Below are positions 9,192 to 22,259 of a stretch of DNA of 64,000 nt, one piece after another (position 1 is the first letter of the stretch; each line of letters begins with the position of its first letter). The notes beneath the pieces are model-generated. The model was not told the DNA's origin and ran no database searches. It saw only the letters and a list, made by a program, of their open reading frames with translations. The translations under genes were made by a program, and so were the position numbers. The stretch is taken from the NCBI GenBank assembly GCA_921293015.1, contig OV121081.1, positions 45,223,877 through 45,287,876 of the forward strand, in the 5' to 3' direction. The DNA comes from Phorcus lineatus. Lineage: Eukaryota > Mollusca > Gastropoda > Trochida > Trochidae.

Positions 9192-11683
9192 TGTAATTTT
9201 TCAAATATGTCTAATGCCATCAGGAAATCTGATAAACCTCATAGCATTTTTAGGTTTCAGTAATATTCATTTATGGCTTTACTTAATTGGATAAAAGTGT
9301 AGATAATGGAAAATTATAAGTTTGCTCCACTTTATTTCAAAGACAGTAAGAAATGGAAGGCATGATAAAAATACTGGAAAGACATCTATACAAACACATG
9401 TAGGTGAAATAGGAAAAATACGAAAACATTTCGCACAATAAATACAAAACATCATTCATTAGCTGATAGTTCTTTCAAGTAAAGTTCTTTTAAGGCAAGA
9501 ACTTTATATGGTGTTTGATCCTTATACAAGGTTTCATCTCCTCAGCTGTGCCTTTTGTTAGAGCAGATTCGAGGGATATATATGAGAACTGCAACACTTA
9601 AAGTTAGAAGATGTTTGAAACCTCAAAGAGACCACTGAAACTCAAGACTGTTCCATATAATTTTTAAAAAAAAAGATTCGCCTTATAACTTTAAATACTG
9701 AAATAACAAGGCTAGAAACGAACGTACGGATGATATCTATATTATCTCCTGCCATTATGATTTTGACAAAGGATAGGAATGGACGTTAAGAATATTGTAC
9801 ATATAAGTATTACGTATGTAATCTCTTCCTTTAGACCGGGGTATCACTTCTATTTTGCTATGACTAAAACCGATGTTACTATACAGTAATGTGAACTGCT
9901 AAAGAGACAAATGCATAAGATAACGAATTTTGAAAGTACAAATATTCTCAGTGGATACCAATCATTCAATGACAATGACATTTTACAAATCAACACATCT
10001 CATGATAGAATAGGATCTATTGTAACTTAGTTTGAACTTAATATCATGACTCAATCTCATCTGTGATGACAACACTTCTGAACTGTTACTTTTTACTTCT
10101 TACAAAGAATTTGCTGATATGATTGAGCATCTTAATATATGATTTAATCAGTTCTGCACCACCACATTTTCTCTTGTTTCAGTCTCTTAGGCCTTCTATC
10201 TAATGCAGTTCCTCAATAAGAAGTAAATGTCAAAAGATATTTGCGTAGATACAGATCTGTAGAAATATTAATACCTTGAAAATATGATAACGACATTCAA
10301 ACACTATATGAAATCGGATTTGCAAGGTGATAAGGAAATTCACATTTACTTTAAATGGATAAGAGTACAAATGACGATCATGTGATTGGCTATAACTACA
10401 TCTCCTTTCATTTCCATTTTACTTATAATCTTGTCATTTAGCTGTGAAGAGTCTGAAATTTGTAATCATTATGTCGGTAAAGATAAAAAGTATACATAAT
10501 GCCTTTTTTTAAAACTGTAGAAAAACATTAAATGAAACACATGTTGTTTGGAATTCCGCAACGCACCGACAACAATATTATGTGCAAAACTAGGTAAACG
10601 GGTTTTTTTGCAGTCTAACTAAAGGAAACGAAAGGACACTGCATCATGACGACTTTAAGCACAAGATGACAGAAAGGTTATATGTCTTAAGGCAAATGTA
10701 CTCTCTTGTTAACCTTTAGAAATGATCAAGGATATCTAATTGCGTTTTGACAATATATTCTTTGGGCAGAGAATAGAATTACCTAAAGCTAATTTATCTA
10801 AGAATTGTGAAAACCAAAATAAGACTCTTAAAAACGACGTCGAGGAAAGATCTTGTGTATGTTTGTGAGATATACACATGTAAGATGGTTTAGATAACAC
10901 CTTATTAAGACCATAAGGTGAAGTGTGTCAAAGTTTGTCAAAATATCTTAGTTACATTATTAAATAAATAACTTTTAAATATTCAGATGCTTAACAGTCT
11001 GTATAGAAATGAACATGTATCGGCCAATCAAATGACTATTTAGTCTCAAGCTCTGTTCAGAAAAGTGCCCATAACTTGCTATGCATGCCTCACACGTTGA
11101 GTTGAACCCCATATTTCATTCCCAAACACCTCTAAAGGATGGTAATCAGACTGTAGGAGTACATTGGTCAGTCAATTTGACCAGGGGGAAAGGTTATTCA
11201 AACGGTTTTGACAATGGACAAAGCTACTATAAGGAGTTTACACAAAACTGACATACAGATTGAAATAAAACGTTGAGGTGAAATAGTTTTTTTTATTTTC
11301 ATTTACACATATAATCTAGTTGGATCGAGTCTGTTGTATCAAGTGGTTTATAAACATACACTTGTAAGGTAATGGCAAAACATTTAATATAAGCCTAAAG
11401 AAGATAAGAATTAGATATACAGTAGGGAATAGGGTAAATCATTTGTAGGTGAACTGGTAAAGATAGTATTACTTTCTAAATATGAATAAAGTAACGATGT
11501 AAATATCTTTCAAAAGGTTTGGGGTATAGTAAAAGCACGCAAATGCAAAGTTCAATTATAATTGTATATCATGTAAGTTGATATTTTAAGTTATTTCAAA
11601 ACATTGCAAAATAATCGATATATTGATCCCCATTTTAAAATTATATTGTGTGTTGTGTTGTCTTAAACGTATTTAACACTCAA

Positions 11684-11866
11684 TTATTGACATCCTGCCT
11701 TTGCTAGCTTATTCTCAGTGTCCCACACTTCGAGATAACCTACCATACTACCTCTGACGTCGCACTCTTCCTGTTTAAAGGTAAAACGCATGTCCTTCCA
11801 CTCCTCTTTCTTACCCTGTGTTATAAAACCACTCAAGCTGTCTACTGTTTCTAATGATGAAGCCAT
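11684..11866 (-). CDS. 60-codon open frame of protein-like composition, unrecognised
   Basis: It reads from an ATG at 11866, with a stop immediately upstream, to a TAA at 11684. Unlike most frames here it is rich in charged and mixed residues (KKEEWKDMRFTFKQEE, then GSMVGYLEVWDTENK) and locally GC-richer. That would suit a small protein, a terminal exon or a processed fragment. No domain, signal peptide or membrane segment is visible. The minus strand contains a pyrimidine-AG stretch (CCTTTAAACAG) that could be a splice acceptor inside the frame. I cannot assign a function, and a chance frame remains possible. Confidence 0.25.
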   Translation of the reverse strand: MASSLETVDSLSGFITQGKKEEWKDMRFTFKQEECDVRGSMVGYLEVWDTENKLAKAGCQ

Positions 11867-12499
11867 TCAAATATTTCCAGCTTATTGTTATTCCTCATTG
11901 TCAAGAACTTGCAAGTTGGTATTGCAACTTATTCTTTCTAAAAGGTTATTCCATAACACAAAAAATAGTTCCCTAAATAATACGTAAATTAAATTCTGAA
12001 TCAACAGAACACATTTCATCTCCTATAAGTATTTTTGTTAAAGAAAGTTGTTTCATTCACTCATTTAATTTCTTGGAATTTGATGGCCATTACAATTATT
12101 CATGTTACCATCGTCCAATGTGTGAATTATTATAAGCATTCTTATCAAATTTAACTTTTAGTTTTGCTGAAGTAAGTTTATATCTTATCTAACTAATCCT
12201 TAAGAGTGCCTGTTTTATTTTGAATCAACATATAATATTTGAACACACAGAAGAAACAACAGTTGGTTAGAGGAAATCATCTTCAGCAATAAACGAATAA
12301 ATAAAAGTTTGACTCACAACCCTTCTTGCTACTTTTTCAAGAACAAAGGGGAAAATCCACCAAACTCTTACTGTTATATGATTATGAAATATGTGCATAA
12401 ATTTCATATCCTGGTATGTCTACATTTACATAAGACTTTTTCAAGTGACATTATACATAGATTTTTGAAGGTAGTTTACTGGTATCCTGTCCCTTAGGA

Positions 12500-12740
12500 T
12501 TGTTCAACGCCAGTGTTTACACAACCATCTAACATGTGATCACTTTAAGTGTTCGCAAAGATGCTTGTAGAGTAGTCGTGACTAGAGATGAGATAAAGAT
12601 GCGGAATCCAATAACCACTTAGACACCATGTCCACATGACTCCACAAGGAGTCAATAGAGCACTTTGGTTTTCATCCCTCGTTAGTTTCTTTCGCAATCC
12701 AAAGACACTGATAAACATATCAGAGTAAGGTATCGATCCA
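12500..12740 (-). repeat. Dispersed module S, copy S1 (inverted)
   Basis: On the minus strand this copy reads AAGTGGTTATTGGATTCC, then ATCTCTAGTCACGAC, then GTGATCACATG, and later GTAAAC...GTTGAACAATCCTAAGGGACAG. The same blocks, in the same order and spacing, occur at 27525-27780 and 29285-29560. More divergent versions occur at 39165-39375 and 52330-52550. No terminal repeats or poly(A) tail are seen. Confidence 0.7.
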
Positions 12741-12749
12741 TGAAGCAAT

Positions 12750-13440
12750 TAGGAATGGAAATCTCGATGATAATATGCTTTCACTGATGATGTTTAGAAT
12801 ATTTTGATATAAATCTTGTGAACTCATGTCAAAACATATATTCAAAATGAGCACAAAAATACAGTTGATAACCGATAGTGGTAGTGCTAGTGTCTTTACA
12901 AAACAATCCACATCAATGTGAATACAATTAACAGCCTCTTCTACAATAATAATTGTGATCCTGGTATTGATATAAATACGCTTTATATACACATGGAACT
13001 TAATTAAGCACCACCTCCTTGTATTTTAACATCAAAATTCTGATATAAATGAAGCCTACTAGTCAGTCAAACAATTAGCTATATTATGCAATGTGTCTAG
13101 CAGAAACGAAAGCATTACTCTACTTATGTTTAATTGCCTATGGCAAACTGCTTCACAATGGATTGGTAATTTTGAGTATAACTCCTAGTTCCCTTCTGAT
13201 AGAAATTTGGAATCCATATTCATTGCTGTTGTGTTATAAGTGACAATCTTTCAAGCGAAGTGATGGCATGTTAGGGACTGACTTTTAAACAAAACTTACA
13301 TGAGCAAAATTCAAATTCAATGAAATTTCCAGAGCGACAACGTCGTCATTATCCAAACTATTCAAACTCAAACTCTTTATCATATGAGAGATAAACAAAT
13401 ATACATTTTACTCAATATACAAGATAGCACCTTACTGTCA
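12750..13440. other. No gene recognised
   Basis: AT-rich sequence. The 90-codon minus frame at 12720-12992 has no recognisable motif and overlaps the end of module S1. Confidence 0.4.
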
Positions 13441-13449
13441 ATATAAGAG

Positions 13450-13693
13450 AGTTCAAGGGTTATTCCCTGCCCCACACTGAGACACGTGTTGAGAAACTTG
13501 TGGTGTCCCCTTAGGCAAGGGACTTTATTCAAAATGTGCTTCTATTCACCCAGCACTCCATATTGGGTACCTGGTGTAGATTGTTTTGGAGGTGATATTT
13601 GAGCTTTGTAATCGGCAGCTTGGTTAGACCAGGGTTATAATGATTGTAAAGCGCCTGTGAAGAACCCAGCTGAAACTCGGCGCTTTATAAATC

Positions 13694-13770
<77 letters not shown>
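13450..13770 (+). mobile_element. CR1/L2-like retroposon tail ending in (ATT)n, copy 1
   Basis: The sequence has the familiar layout of an L2/CR1-type LINE 3' end, or of a SINE sharing such a tail. GTGTCCCCTTAGGCAAGGGA is followed by CACCCAGCACTCCA and TGGGTACCTGGT, then GTAAAGCGCCTGTGAAGAAC, CGGCGCTTTATAAAT and an ATT microsatellite. Related tails occur at 56219-56345 (minus) and 27215-27305 (plus). The family assignment rests on recognised tail phrases, not on an ORF. Confidence 0.6.
13694..13770. repeat. (ATT)n microsatellite
   Basis: About 25 ATT units forming the 3' terminus of the retroposon tail. Confidence 0.98.
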
Positions 13771-13771
<1 letters not shown>

Positions 13772-13789
13772 GAAATTTAGACAGGCATT

Positions 13790-16700
13790 TAAGATCTTTT
13801 ATGCTGGTGGTAGTTATTTTCTTTTTTTAAATGAACATGTTTAAAAATCTCAAGCATTTATCGTTTACATTTTCTTTACGAATTTGGAGAAAAGTTTCAC
13901 ATCTAAACGGGTATACGTAGTGAAACTTGTCTTCGACGGCATTGGAATCACAAAGTGGACATGGTCGGTCTTGGAAAGCTTAACCATCGACCTCGCGATT
14001 AATAACTAGTAATTAGTTATTCTGAATTATAAAATGGGATTTTATATGTTTTTTGGGCGGACGAGATACTTTTCTAAGCTAGGTTCGTTTTTATGTATTT
14101 GTAAATATATCATATAGGATTGGAGAAAACTTTAGCTCTCAAAGTTTGAAGAAACGGCAAAGCCTAATCTAAATTGATTTACAAAATGAACTCAGTTTAA
14201 TGAACCTCAGTTTATTACCAGATTTAAAGATAGTAGGGCTTTTCTTAATTATTGTTGAAAATAGGATTGATAAACCATTGGCTACTCTACTATCATGTAT
14301 GATAATATATGTTTTAGTCTTCGATTGTCAACTTAGTAGCTAACTGTAGTGAACCATAAATGAATTATAAAGTTTATTTTAGTTTCTCCCCAAAGATAAG
14401 AGTTACTTGGAGTGAAAAATTGTAATATTCAGATAATGTTTGAACTGTTATTATAGAACGGTCACTGACATTTCAATTACTGTCAAAACACTTCATGCCT
14501 TTGCAAGGAACACATTGTTCCCTTTTAACAATGACGTGAAAAATCTAGATATATCTAATATCACGATTAATCAAAGCAACACAACGCATACTTTTAATAT
14601 AAATCTAAAAATGTTCATATGAAGAGGACACTTTAAATCATTAATATAATCTAATTTTTATCAAGTACACGATATTTGACGGAATGTCTGTAATAGGGTT
14701 TAAAATTCGCACAAACACAGCGTTGATGCTTCATAGCAGCATTCATGGCTCCAGTTTCTGCAGTATGATCTAAGTGTCTATGAAAAAATAAAAATAAAAT
14801 GAATCATACACATGGAATATGACACAAATGAAAACTCACATTGACAGGAACGCAAACTTGTCAAGTTTAATATTAAATAAATAAAGAAAGTAATCAGTGA
14901 AATGACGCTAACTGTGTTCATATGAATACTAACAGATCTAGTTAGCACTGCCTGCCAGCCACTTGTTTTTTAAAAATATTTTCGCCAAGCTGATTCAGGG
15001 AATGTTCGGAATCGTTGAATATTGTTCTACATCAACTATCACTTGTTTAATTATTAACTTGTTGGAAAATTGATTGAAGACTGACATATTTTGACACAAC
15101 TAATGATAGATGACATTGGGCTCAATCTATGTTCATATCTGGTTCATATAAACTGCGGGTTAGTAGTCTCTGGGGTAAGACACTCTATTAGCAAAAAGGC
15201 TCAGCGGTAAAGACATCTCTGATTGCAAAATGTGTGATGCATTTTGTTGAGCCAAGTCACATTATACTTCAATTTGAACATATGCCCTTGAGATCATTGA
15301 GGAAAAGCTACAGAAAACAACTATTTGAAATACATGAATATGATTAATGCATGCTTATTCATCCATTGCAAATGATCAGCAAATGAAACAGGTTTTAAAG
15401 AATTCATGTTATGTGCAACCCAAATTTGCAACCTTGCTTCAAAATTACACTTAAGTGTGTCTTCCTTGTATATTTATAAACATAAGAACTCTATGATAAG
15501 CTACTCTCACTCATAAGTAACAGCTCATTATATAATAGCACTTCTACGAGTGAAGCTGTGGTCAGAATGAGTTGTGACATTAGATCGATTTTGTGTGTGA
15601 AGTTTTGCTTGTTCTTGACTAGGTATAGCAACATACAAATGGACAAAACCTGCATAACATATTATCGATTGGCCTCTTATGTATCAACTAATGTTCTGAA
15701 CTGTTGGATTGGCGTGATCGAGGCTACAACTTTGATCCCAAATAATCACATTCAACCATGCACATACGACTCTCTATCTCCATAAGCAGTCCATAGAATG
15801 CAGTTCATTTCCCTTGTGGAACCGTCAACAGTCAAAGCCAGTGCGTTAATTGATATGGATTTATTTAGAACTGTGGAAGAGAAATTGTGTGTTCTGAAAG
15901 TACATAAAGCATAATGTAGTCTTTTTGGCTTTATAAAGCTAAACAGAGAGGCCTCAATGGTATCCCATGTACATGAACACCAAGTAATTATATGTAAAAT
16001 GATGTTCAGTAATACCATTGTTATTTATTTTTGCAATTTTCTTGTTCTGACCACGTTGAAAATGGAAAAAAGTGTATGTCCTATTCAACATTCTATAGAA
16101 TATCGAAAAGTCAAGTAACATTATATGATAGCTTAAAATCTATTAGGTATCATATATTATGGAAGATTGACAATTGTGTGGGTTGTGGGGGATTGGTGGG
16201 CTTGCGAGACAAAGCAAGAATAATGGACCAAACAATAGAAGGACATTTTCATTGATATTGATATCTGGGAAGAGTGGATTGAAGTTATGAACGCTTAGCG
16301 AATATGCAATAAGATGGTAACACTGATTATATCCAAGGCTAAACATTTCCCTTGAGAATTTAATAATTATGTACGTTTAATTATATAAATGAGCAGCAGT
16401 TTCCTATCCCTAACATGTTTTCAACATATTTTTATTTCCAAAAATGAAACAAAGATTGGCGAAAGAGCTATAATAGCTTATTTGAACGCCGCTCTGTTAC
16501 ACATTACATAAAGCTGGAAACAAACACAAAAAAATGTGAAACTTCAAACGCTAAGAAACAATGTGTAGTGTTACCATGTAGTAAGATTTGAAATATTGCC
16601 TAGTATATGGCTAGTATTGATGTTTAAGAAATATTATATTATATTTAGTTAATAGATAATTACAGAATGTCAAGAAAATCTATTACTCGTGTTGAGAAAA

Positions 16701-18801
16701 TGGTGTAAAGATTCAAGAATATTGCTGTTTTCCCGCAGAGTCAGATTACCTTTGCCGTATAAAACTGTCATCATGTCAAATCATTATATAAAAATACATA
16801 TTGATTCTTAAATTTTTATATTTCCGACAAATTTACAGATAGTGAATGGCGTCTTCATAAGAGTGGCCACATGAGCACCCGGGGTTTTCGAATATATGTC
16901 TAAGATATCTATGCGCCAAGCTTGAGGCTGCAATGGATGACTTGACAGAATCTAGACCCTGAACTTAAATTGTGATTATTAACCCTGACATCCCATGATG
17001 GCTGGCTTTGGTATGTTCTACAATGTGCAATGTGTATTCGAGAATATGAACAATTTCAAGCTAACTGGATCTTAATAGGGACATATTTGAATATCAAGAT
17101 TTAATTTATATGGTTTACTGAGTATTATTAATGAAAACCTAAACGTGTGAACTTGAGAGCACTGTACACTCTATGACATTGATAAAACATTTCTTCCATG
17201 AAAAAAGTAATTATGATCAAATCCTTATTGTACACGTTCCATATACCAGTCTTCTTCAGAATTTAAATAGAATATGTGATTTGACTTTGTCTAATTAGGA
17301 AACAATTAATGTATATACAAATATTATATTTTGATCTCATCCTCATCATGCTTTTCGCGTCTTTCTTCTTAATTGAAACAAAATTTCAATTAACGGGTCA
17401 CAATCGATTTAATAAAAATTTTCGTTTTTGACATATGTAAAAAGGTTACGCTGCATGTTCAAAAATCAGTGACAAAACGCAGTTTACCTGAAATGTCCAG
17501 TTTATTAAGTCAGCCATCATGTTTTTCCTGTTAGCCCCACATACTGAGCACATCATGGAAAGGAAGAATTTATTATTAATTTTATTTTAGATACATATGA
17601 TGATTTAGCTAATTAGAAGGGCATATTTGATTTCTGCCATGTATGAAATAACTGTTTTTGAAGTCACGCCTTTGGTTTTAGGGACACTTTGAGGACATAT
17701 ATTGTTCAAGCTTTGTTAAGAAGTTAAGAAGTATATTTCCCTTGGGGAATTAACTCTGCTACACAAGCCTTGATCATTTATGCGAAACTATTTGAAAAAA
17801 TATCAACATTGTTTTAAGAGTTTTGAGTTGAATGAATAGAGGTTGACACTGTTAACATTTGGGAAAACAAAGCTGTTTGTCAACACTTATACATTAGAGA
17901 CGACTAAAGTGATCAAATATCATCAATTTTCTCAAAAGCATCACATTTTCGAATATGAAAAGTAAACTGTACAAATAATTGATCGATTATTTTCCATATA
18001 GATACAAATGTGCCATGCAACTAAAAAGAACCAACATCACGGCAACATGATCTTCTTTAGGAAATTGCACATTGTAAGCATAATGTCTGCCTTGATAATC
18101 TCTTCTGTCACATTTACATTGCACCAGTGCTGATCGCTGGAATAGGGTCTTACCACATGTCCACTTGTAATGATGTAAACATTTGTTTGCATGATTGACT
18201 CCAAATTGTACAACCTAAATAAATAGAAATGCTATTCATGGGTTGCAAAGTGTACTTAATTTAACATTATTTTATTACATCTCACCAGGCTTCATTCAGC
18301 GCTTGGTATTAATCCAAATTTAAATTGTGGACATACTCAATGATATTATAAATTTAATCTACTGATTCACTTGTATGTCATGGGTATTAATACATCATTT
18401 ATTGTAAAGTAAAATTCACAGAAAATTATAAGATAATGAGTATAGATGTATAAAAACACTGTTTAGAAATTGTGAAACAAAACTCTATTTAAATCATTCA
18501 AATGATGCTTTTATTTCTCAGAGTCAATAACTCAAAGTTACTTTAGCAATCTCGAGAAACAATGATATAATCATTTGTTCAGATCACAAGTCAATGTGGT
18601 GTCTGTGAATAGACAATCAGTGTTTTGTTTTTCGTCAACTCTCTCACTTCTGAAGAAGTATATAAACTTGCAAGACCAGAAAAATACTTTTGAAGATGGA
18701 ACTATAGTGAAGTTTGAAGGATTGGCTTAGTAAACATCTAATATTTGAAATATTGAAAATTTCAAAAATATTATTTCATATGGACTAAACTCGGAAATTA
18801 C
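13790..18801. other. 5 kb without a recognised gene
   Basis: AT-rich sequence. The short frames (for example 14440, 15558, 15752 minus, 16031) show no motif. Nothing repeated elsewhere in the window was found here. Confidence 0.4.
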
Positions 18802-18803
18802 TA

Positions 18804-20340
18804 AACTCACGGGCAAAAGAAACGTCACCAAAATATATTTGGTCTTTTTTTCCTAATTTGAAGTTACCAAAAGTAGAAAAATGGTTGAATCATCTCGCCC
18901 GAACGTAACCAACATACACTTTGCTTTGATTTGCGCGAAAATCATGTAATTTGTGTAAAATTACGAAATTTGCACTACAAAGTGAGAAATCTCTTGCTAA
19001 ATACCCGTATGATATTCAGGTATAAAAAGTGAAGTGAAATGTTGCATTACATCATTACATTGTGTGATAGAAAGGAAACATGCCAAGGTTGACAGTTGAG
19101 CAGAGAGAACGAGCCATTGGTATGCTGGACCTGGGAGCGACTCAGTCCCATGTGGCAAGACAGATGAACTGTTCAAAGCGAACAATTCTGAGATTGGTAA
19201 GCCGTTACAGACAAACGGGTAGGACGTCTGACAGGCCTAGAAGTGGACGTCCGAAGGTCACGACCCCCCAGGAAGATCGTCATGTACGACTGCTACATCT
19301 CAGGAACCGTTTCAAGACTGTGACGTCATCCGCCCGAACTGCCCTTGGTCATTCAGTCAGCCGAAGGACTATTGCCAGACGTCTTCGCCACCACGGTATT
19401 AGAGCCTACCGACCCCTGAAGGCGTTGACGTTAACGCCTCAACATCGACGTCAAAGACTGAGGTGGGCGAGAACGGTACAGCGCTGGCAAGCAAGAAACT
19501 GGTCAAGAGTGCTCTTCACCGACGAAAGTCGGTTCCAAGTCTTCAAAACTGATGGTAGAGAACGGGTATACCGAAGACGTGGAGAACGTACACGGCGTTG
19601 CTGCATCGAAGAGACTGAGCACTATGGTGGTGGAAGCGTGATGATCTGGGGTGGGATTTGCGGGGATTTAAAGACTGATCTTGTTGTCATACAGGGTAAT
19701 TTGACAGCTGCAAGGTACATCGATGAAGTTTTAAGGCCAATCGTTGTGCCATTCATTCATAATCAGCCACGCACTATCTTTCAGCAAGACAACGCCACAC
19801 CTCACAAGGCACGTATCAGTATGGACTTCCTTAATGCTCACAATGTGACGCTACTACCCTGGCCAGCTCGATCTCCTGACTTGTCTCCTATTGAACACCT
19901 GTGGGACCAGCTTGGACGACAGATCAACAAGCGCCATCCCCCCATACAGACAAGAGCGGCGTTGGCACAGGCCCTACAGGAAGAATGGCGAAGAATCGCG
20001 ATAGCAGTCATAAGACGGCTGACATCATCCGCAAGACGACGTGTCCATACGTGTATCCAATCAGGGGGTGACCACACACGATATTGACTGTGTTGAACAT
20101 TCTATCGTCATTTTAGAGCCATTATTAGAAAAACGAACGTGCTCGAAAACCGGACAATTAACAGTCCATGATTAAAAGCTACACTGTGTGACAGTGCTTA
20201 CTTCTAATTCAGCTTTTTCTGATTCAGAATGTTGTCATTACATTAATTTTTCAAATGTAACTGTAACATTAGCAATATCTGACTTTGTTGTATTTTTATA
20301 TGGGAAAAAAGAGAGGTGACGTTTCTTTTGCCCGTGAGTA
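18804..20340 (+). mobile_element. Tc1/mariner element 2, apparently complete
   Basis: A 1537-bp Tc1-like transposon flanked by TA (18802-18803 and 20341-20342). The inverted repeats match perfectly over 24 bp, beginning CTCACGGGCAAAAGAAACGT (left from 18806, right ending 20338). Only the outermost base pair differs between the ends (AA against TA). It contains a single intact transposase gene, with 276 bp before the start and 253 bp after the stop. Complete ends and an unbroken gene suggest a recent insertion. Confidence 0.95.
19080..20087 (+). CDS. Tc1-like DD34E transposase, intact (335 aa)
   Basis: This is the enzyme that excises and inserts the surrounding element at TA dinucleotides. 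In the family, the N-terminal paired-like helix-turn-helix domains bind the terminal repeats and the DDE core catalyses strand cleavage and transfer. Visible domains: first helix-turn-helix about residues 4-45 (EQRERAIGMLDLGATQSHVA), GRPR-like linker SGRPKV at 55-60, second helix-turn-helix about 65-110 (HSVSRRTIARRLRHHGIRAY). Catalytic Asp148 is in LFTDESRF, Asp237 in FQQDNATPH and Glu272 in SPIEHLWD, with exactly 34 residues between Asp237 and Glu272. The Gly-rich GGGSVMIWGG lies at 183-192. The length matches the usual 340 residues. The start is the ATG in ACATGCC, the first in frame, aligned with the starts of the two dead copies. It is GC-richer than its surroundings, consistent with a transposon arrival. 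No intron. Activity is inferred, not shown. Confidence 0.95.
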   Translation: MPRLTVEQRERAIGMLDLGATQSHVARQMNCSKRTILRLVSRYRQTGRTSDRPRSGRPKVTTPQEDRHVRLLHLRNRFKTVTSSARTALGHSVSRRTIARRLRHHGIRAYRPLKALTLTPQHRRQRLRWARTVQRWQARNWSRVLFTDESRFQVFKTDGRERVYRRRGERTRRCCIEETEHYGGGSVMIWGGICGDLKTDLVVIQGNLTAARYIDEVLRPIVVPFIHNQPRTIFQQDNATPHKARISMDFLNAHNVTLLPWPARSPDLSPIEHLWDQLGRQINKRHPPIQTRAALAQALQEEWRRIAIAVIRRLTSSARRRVHTCIQSGGDHTRY

Positions 20341-22259
20341 TATACCGCATTATTGAATTTCATAATAGTTTTTCTACTTATCAAAGTTTTGGAAAGATCT
20401 TAAAATAGGTTAATATATGAGGTAAAAATAGTCCTGGGTACATATGTTCAAAATAAAGGCGTTCTAATAATAACAAACACCATCTTTTATGTCAGTCAAC
20501 AAATAAAACTGAGCCTCATCATAATTGTATTTGTAATTGCAAATCTCCGTTGTTTTCCTTCACTAGATAATTCAAATGAATGTATTTGCCATGCCTCAAA
20601 GAGAAATTTCGATTTGAGATACTCGTACTTGCACATGGAACATTCACAACACGATCATTGTTAGCCATGATGTCTTAATGTAAATCGATTTCTTTGGTGT
20701 ATATTCCAATCACGATTCCTGCAACAATGTAGTTTTTTATGTCCCTATTGTGTCGCAGACAAAGAAGAACGGAGTGCCAATCCAATAAAGGTTTGTATAC
20801 AAGATCAAACAACATCTTCAAGACAACGAATGGGATGTATTCAAAGGCACTTGTATTTCCATTAATAAAACCACATTGAAGATGATCTACAATGATCTAT
20901 TGTTGATTATTCTTACTATTCAAATAATTTTGAACGAAGAGCAAATAACATATAATATTACCATGTTTGTTAATGTTCGACTTATTAACCATTGGTTAAA
21001 CTGGTAAATGACACTTGAAGTATTTAGTTGATTAATGGTTACTGGAAAGGTAAGGGGCACTCCTGTTTAAAAATTACGCTGAATGTAAACCTATGGCCTA
21101 TATTTGTCTTTTTCTTAATAACCTTTCATAGAACGTCTTTATGTTTGGTGTTTTATATTATTTCTTTATCAATATTATCTATTGAATTATAAATACCTTT
21201 TCAAAAGGGGAAAGAGGAGAGGGGGTTGGGGTTAAATGTAAAGAAACTCATAGCAGATTTACTTTTAAGCACATGTGAAAGATAAGCCATTGACCATATT
21301 ATACGCAAAATCGCAATATAAGTATTGATTTAGACTAGCTCCTTTGACAGCAATAAATGTTGTTTATCGTCTGACGAGGAAAATTGCAAAGATCTATTAG
21401 CAGTATATTCACACTGTTTTTGCAAAACTTAAAAGAAGCAATTACCTTTATGGTATCTGTATGAATGGACTTATTTAAAATGATTTCGAAAAAAATGTTT
21501 CATTGAACATTTCCAAACGTGTTTTTCTTTGAAATTGTGAAATCAAGTGTTTATATACATATGCCTAGACACCTTAGTGATTATAAATTGCGAAAGAAAT
21601 AAAAGTGTGAGTGAAAAAATAGCTTTATGTTTGATAGATAACACTAACTCTTCATTGATATTATACACAAGTTAACTTTCAAGACCTGTTATCTGTGTTT
21701 ATATAACTGTAGAGTTGTATATATCTTTGGAACAGATGAAATAATCCATTTTTCTTCTATGCTTTAAAGTCTTTTAAGTCTCAAAAGCATTCTGACTCAC
21801 GAAAGGTTTGAAAAACTAATTTTACCCAAACAAACGTTGCTAACAAAGTTGTTAAGGAAACAGTTTGATCAAGCTTTGGGTATTTTCTCCGAAGTCTCTC
21901 AACAACAATGGTGTCTTGACATCAAAGGCATGCGTTCTTAAACATTTTTACGACGATTTGACTATGTGTTGTTTTTTGTATGATCGTTTAGTTTCATTTT
22001 AGCAATTTTACAACAAAACCTTTGATATTTACTTGGTATTCATTAATGATGCCATTTATTCTTTATCTAATTTGAATGTAGAATAAGGAAAACATCACGG
22101 TGAAAGTAAAATTCCACGCCTCTCAAGATACCAGAACAACATCATGAAATTGTCTATGGATATACGGTAACATATTTCTGGCTAGAAGGTGGTATCTAGG
22201 GGGACGTTTTTACTGTTATAATTAGATCTTCAAGACTTGAAGACCGATTGTTATTATCC
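20341..22259. other. No gene recognised
   Basis: AT-rich sequence. No convincing frame or repeat. Confidence 0.4.

Larger units (their letters stand above)
7960..12490. other. 4.5 kb without a recognised gene
   Basis: AT-rich sequence. The only structures seen are a (CATA)n run at 9171-9191, poly-T and poly-A runs, and the small minus-strand frame at 11684-11866 listed separately. Confidence 0.4.

Noticed and set aside
19838-20077. 79-codon minus frame, and the minus frame at 18997-19185
   Set aside because: They lie opposite the intact transposase and are GC-rich shadows.
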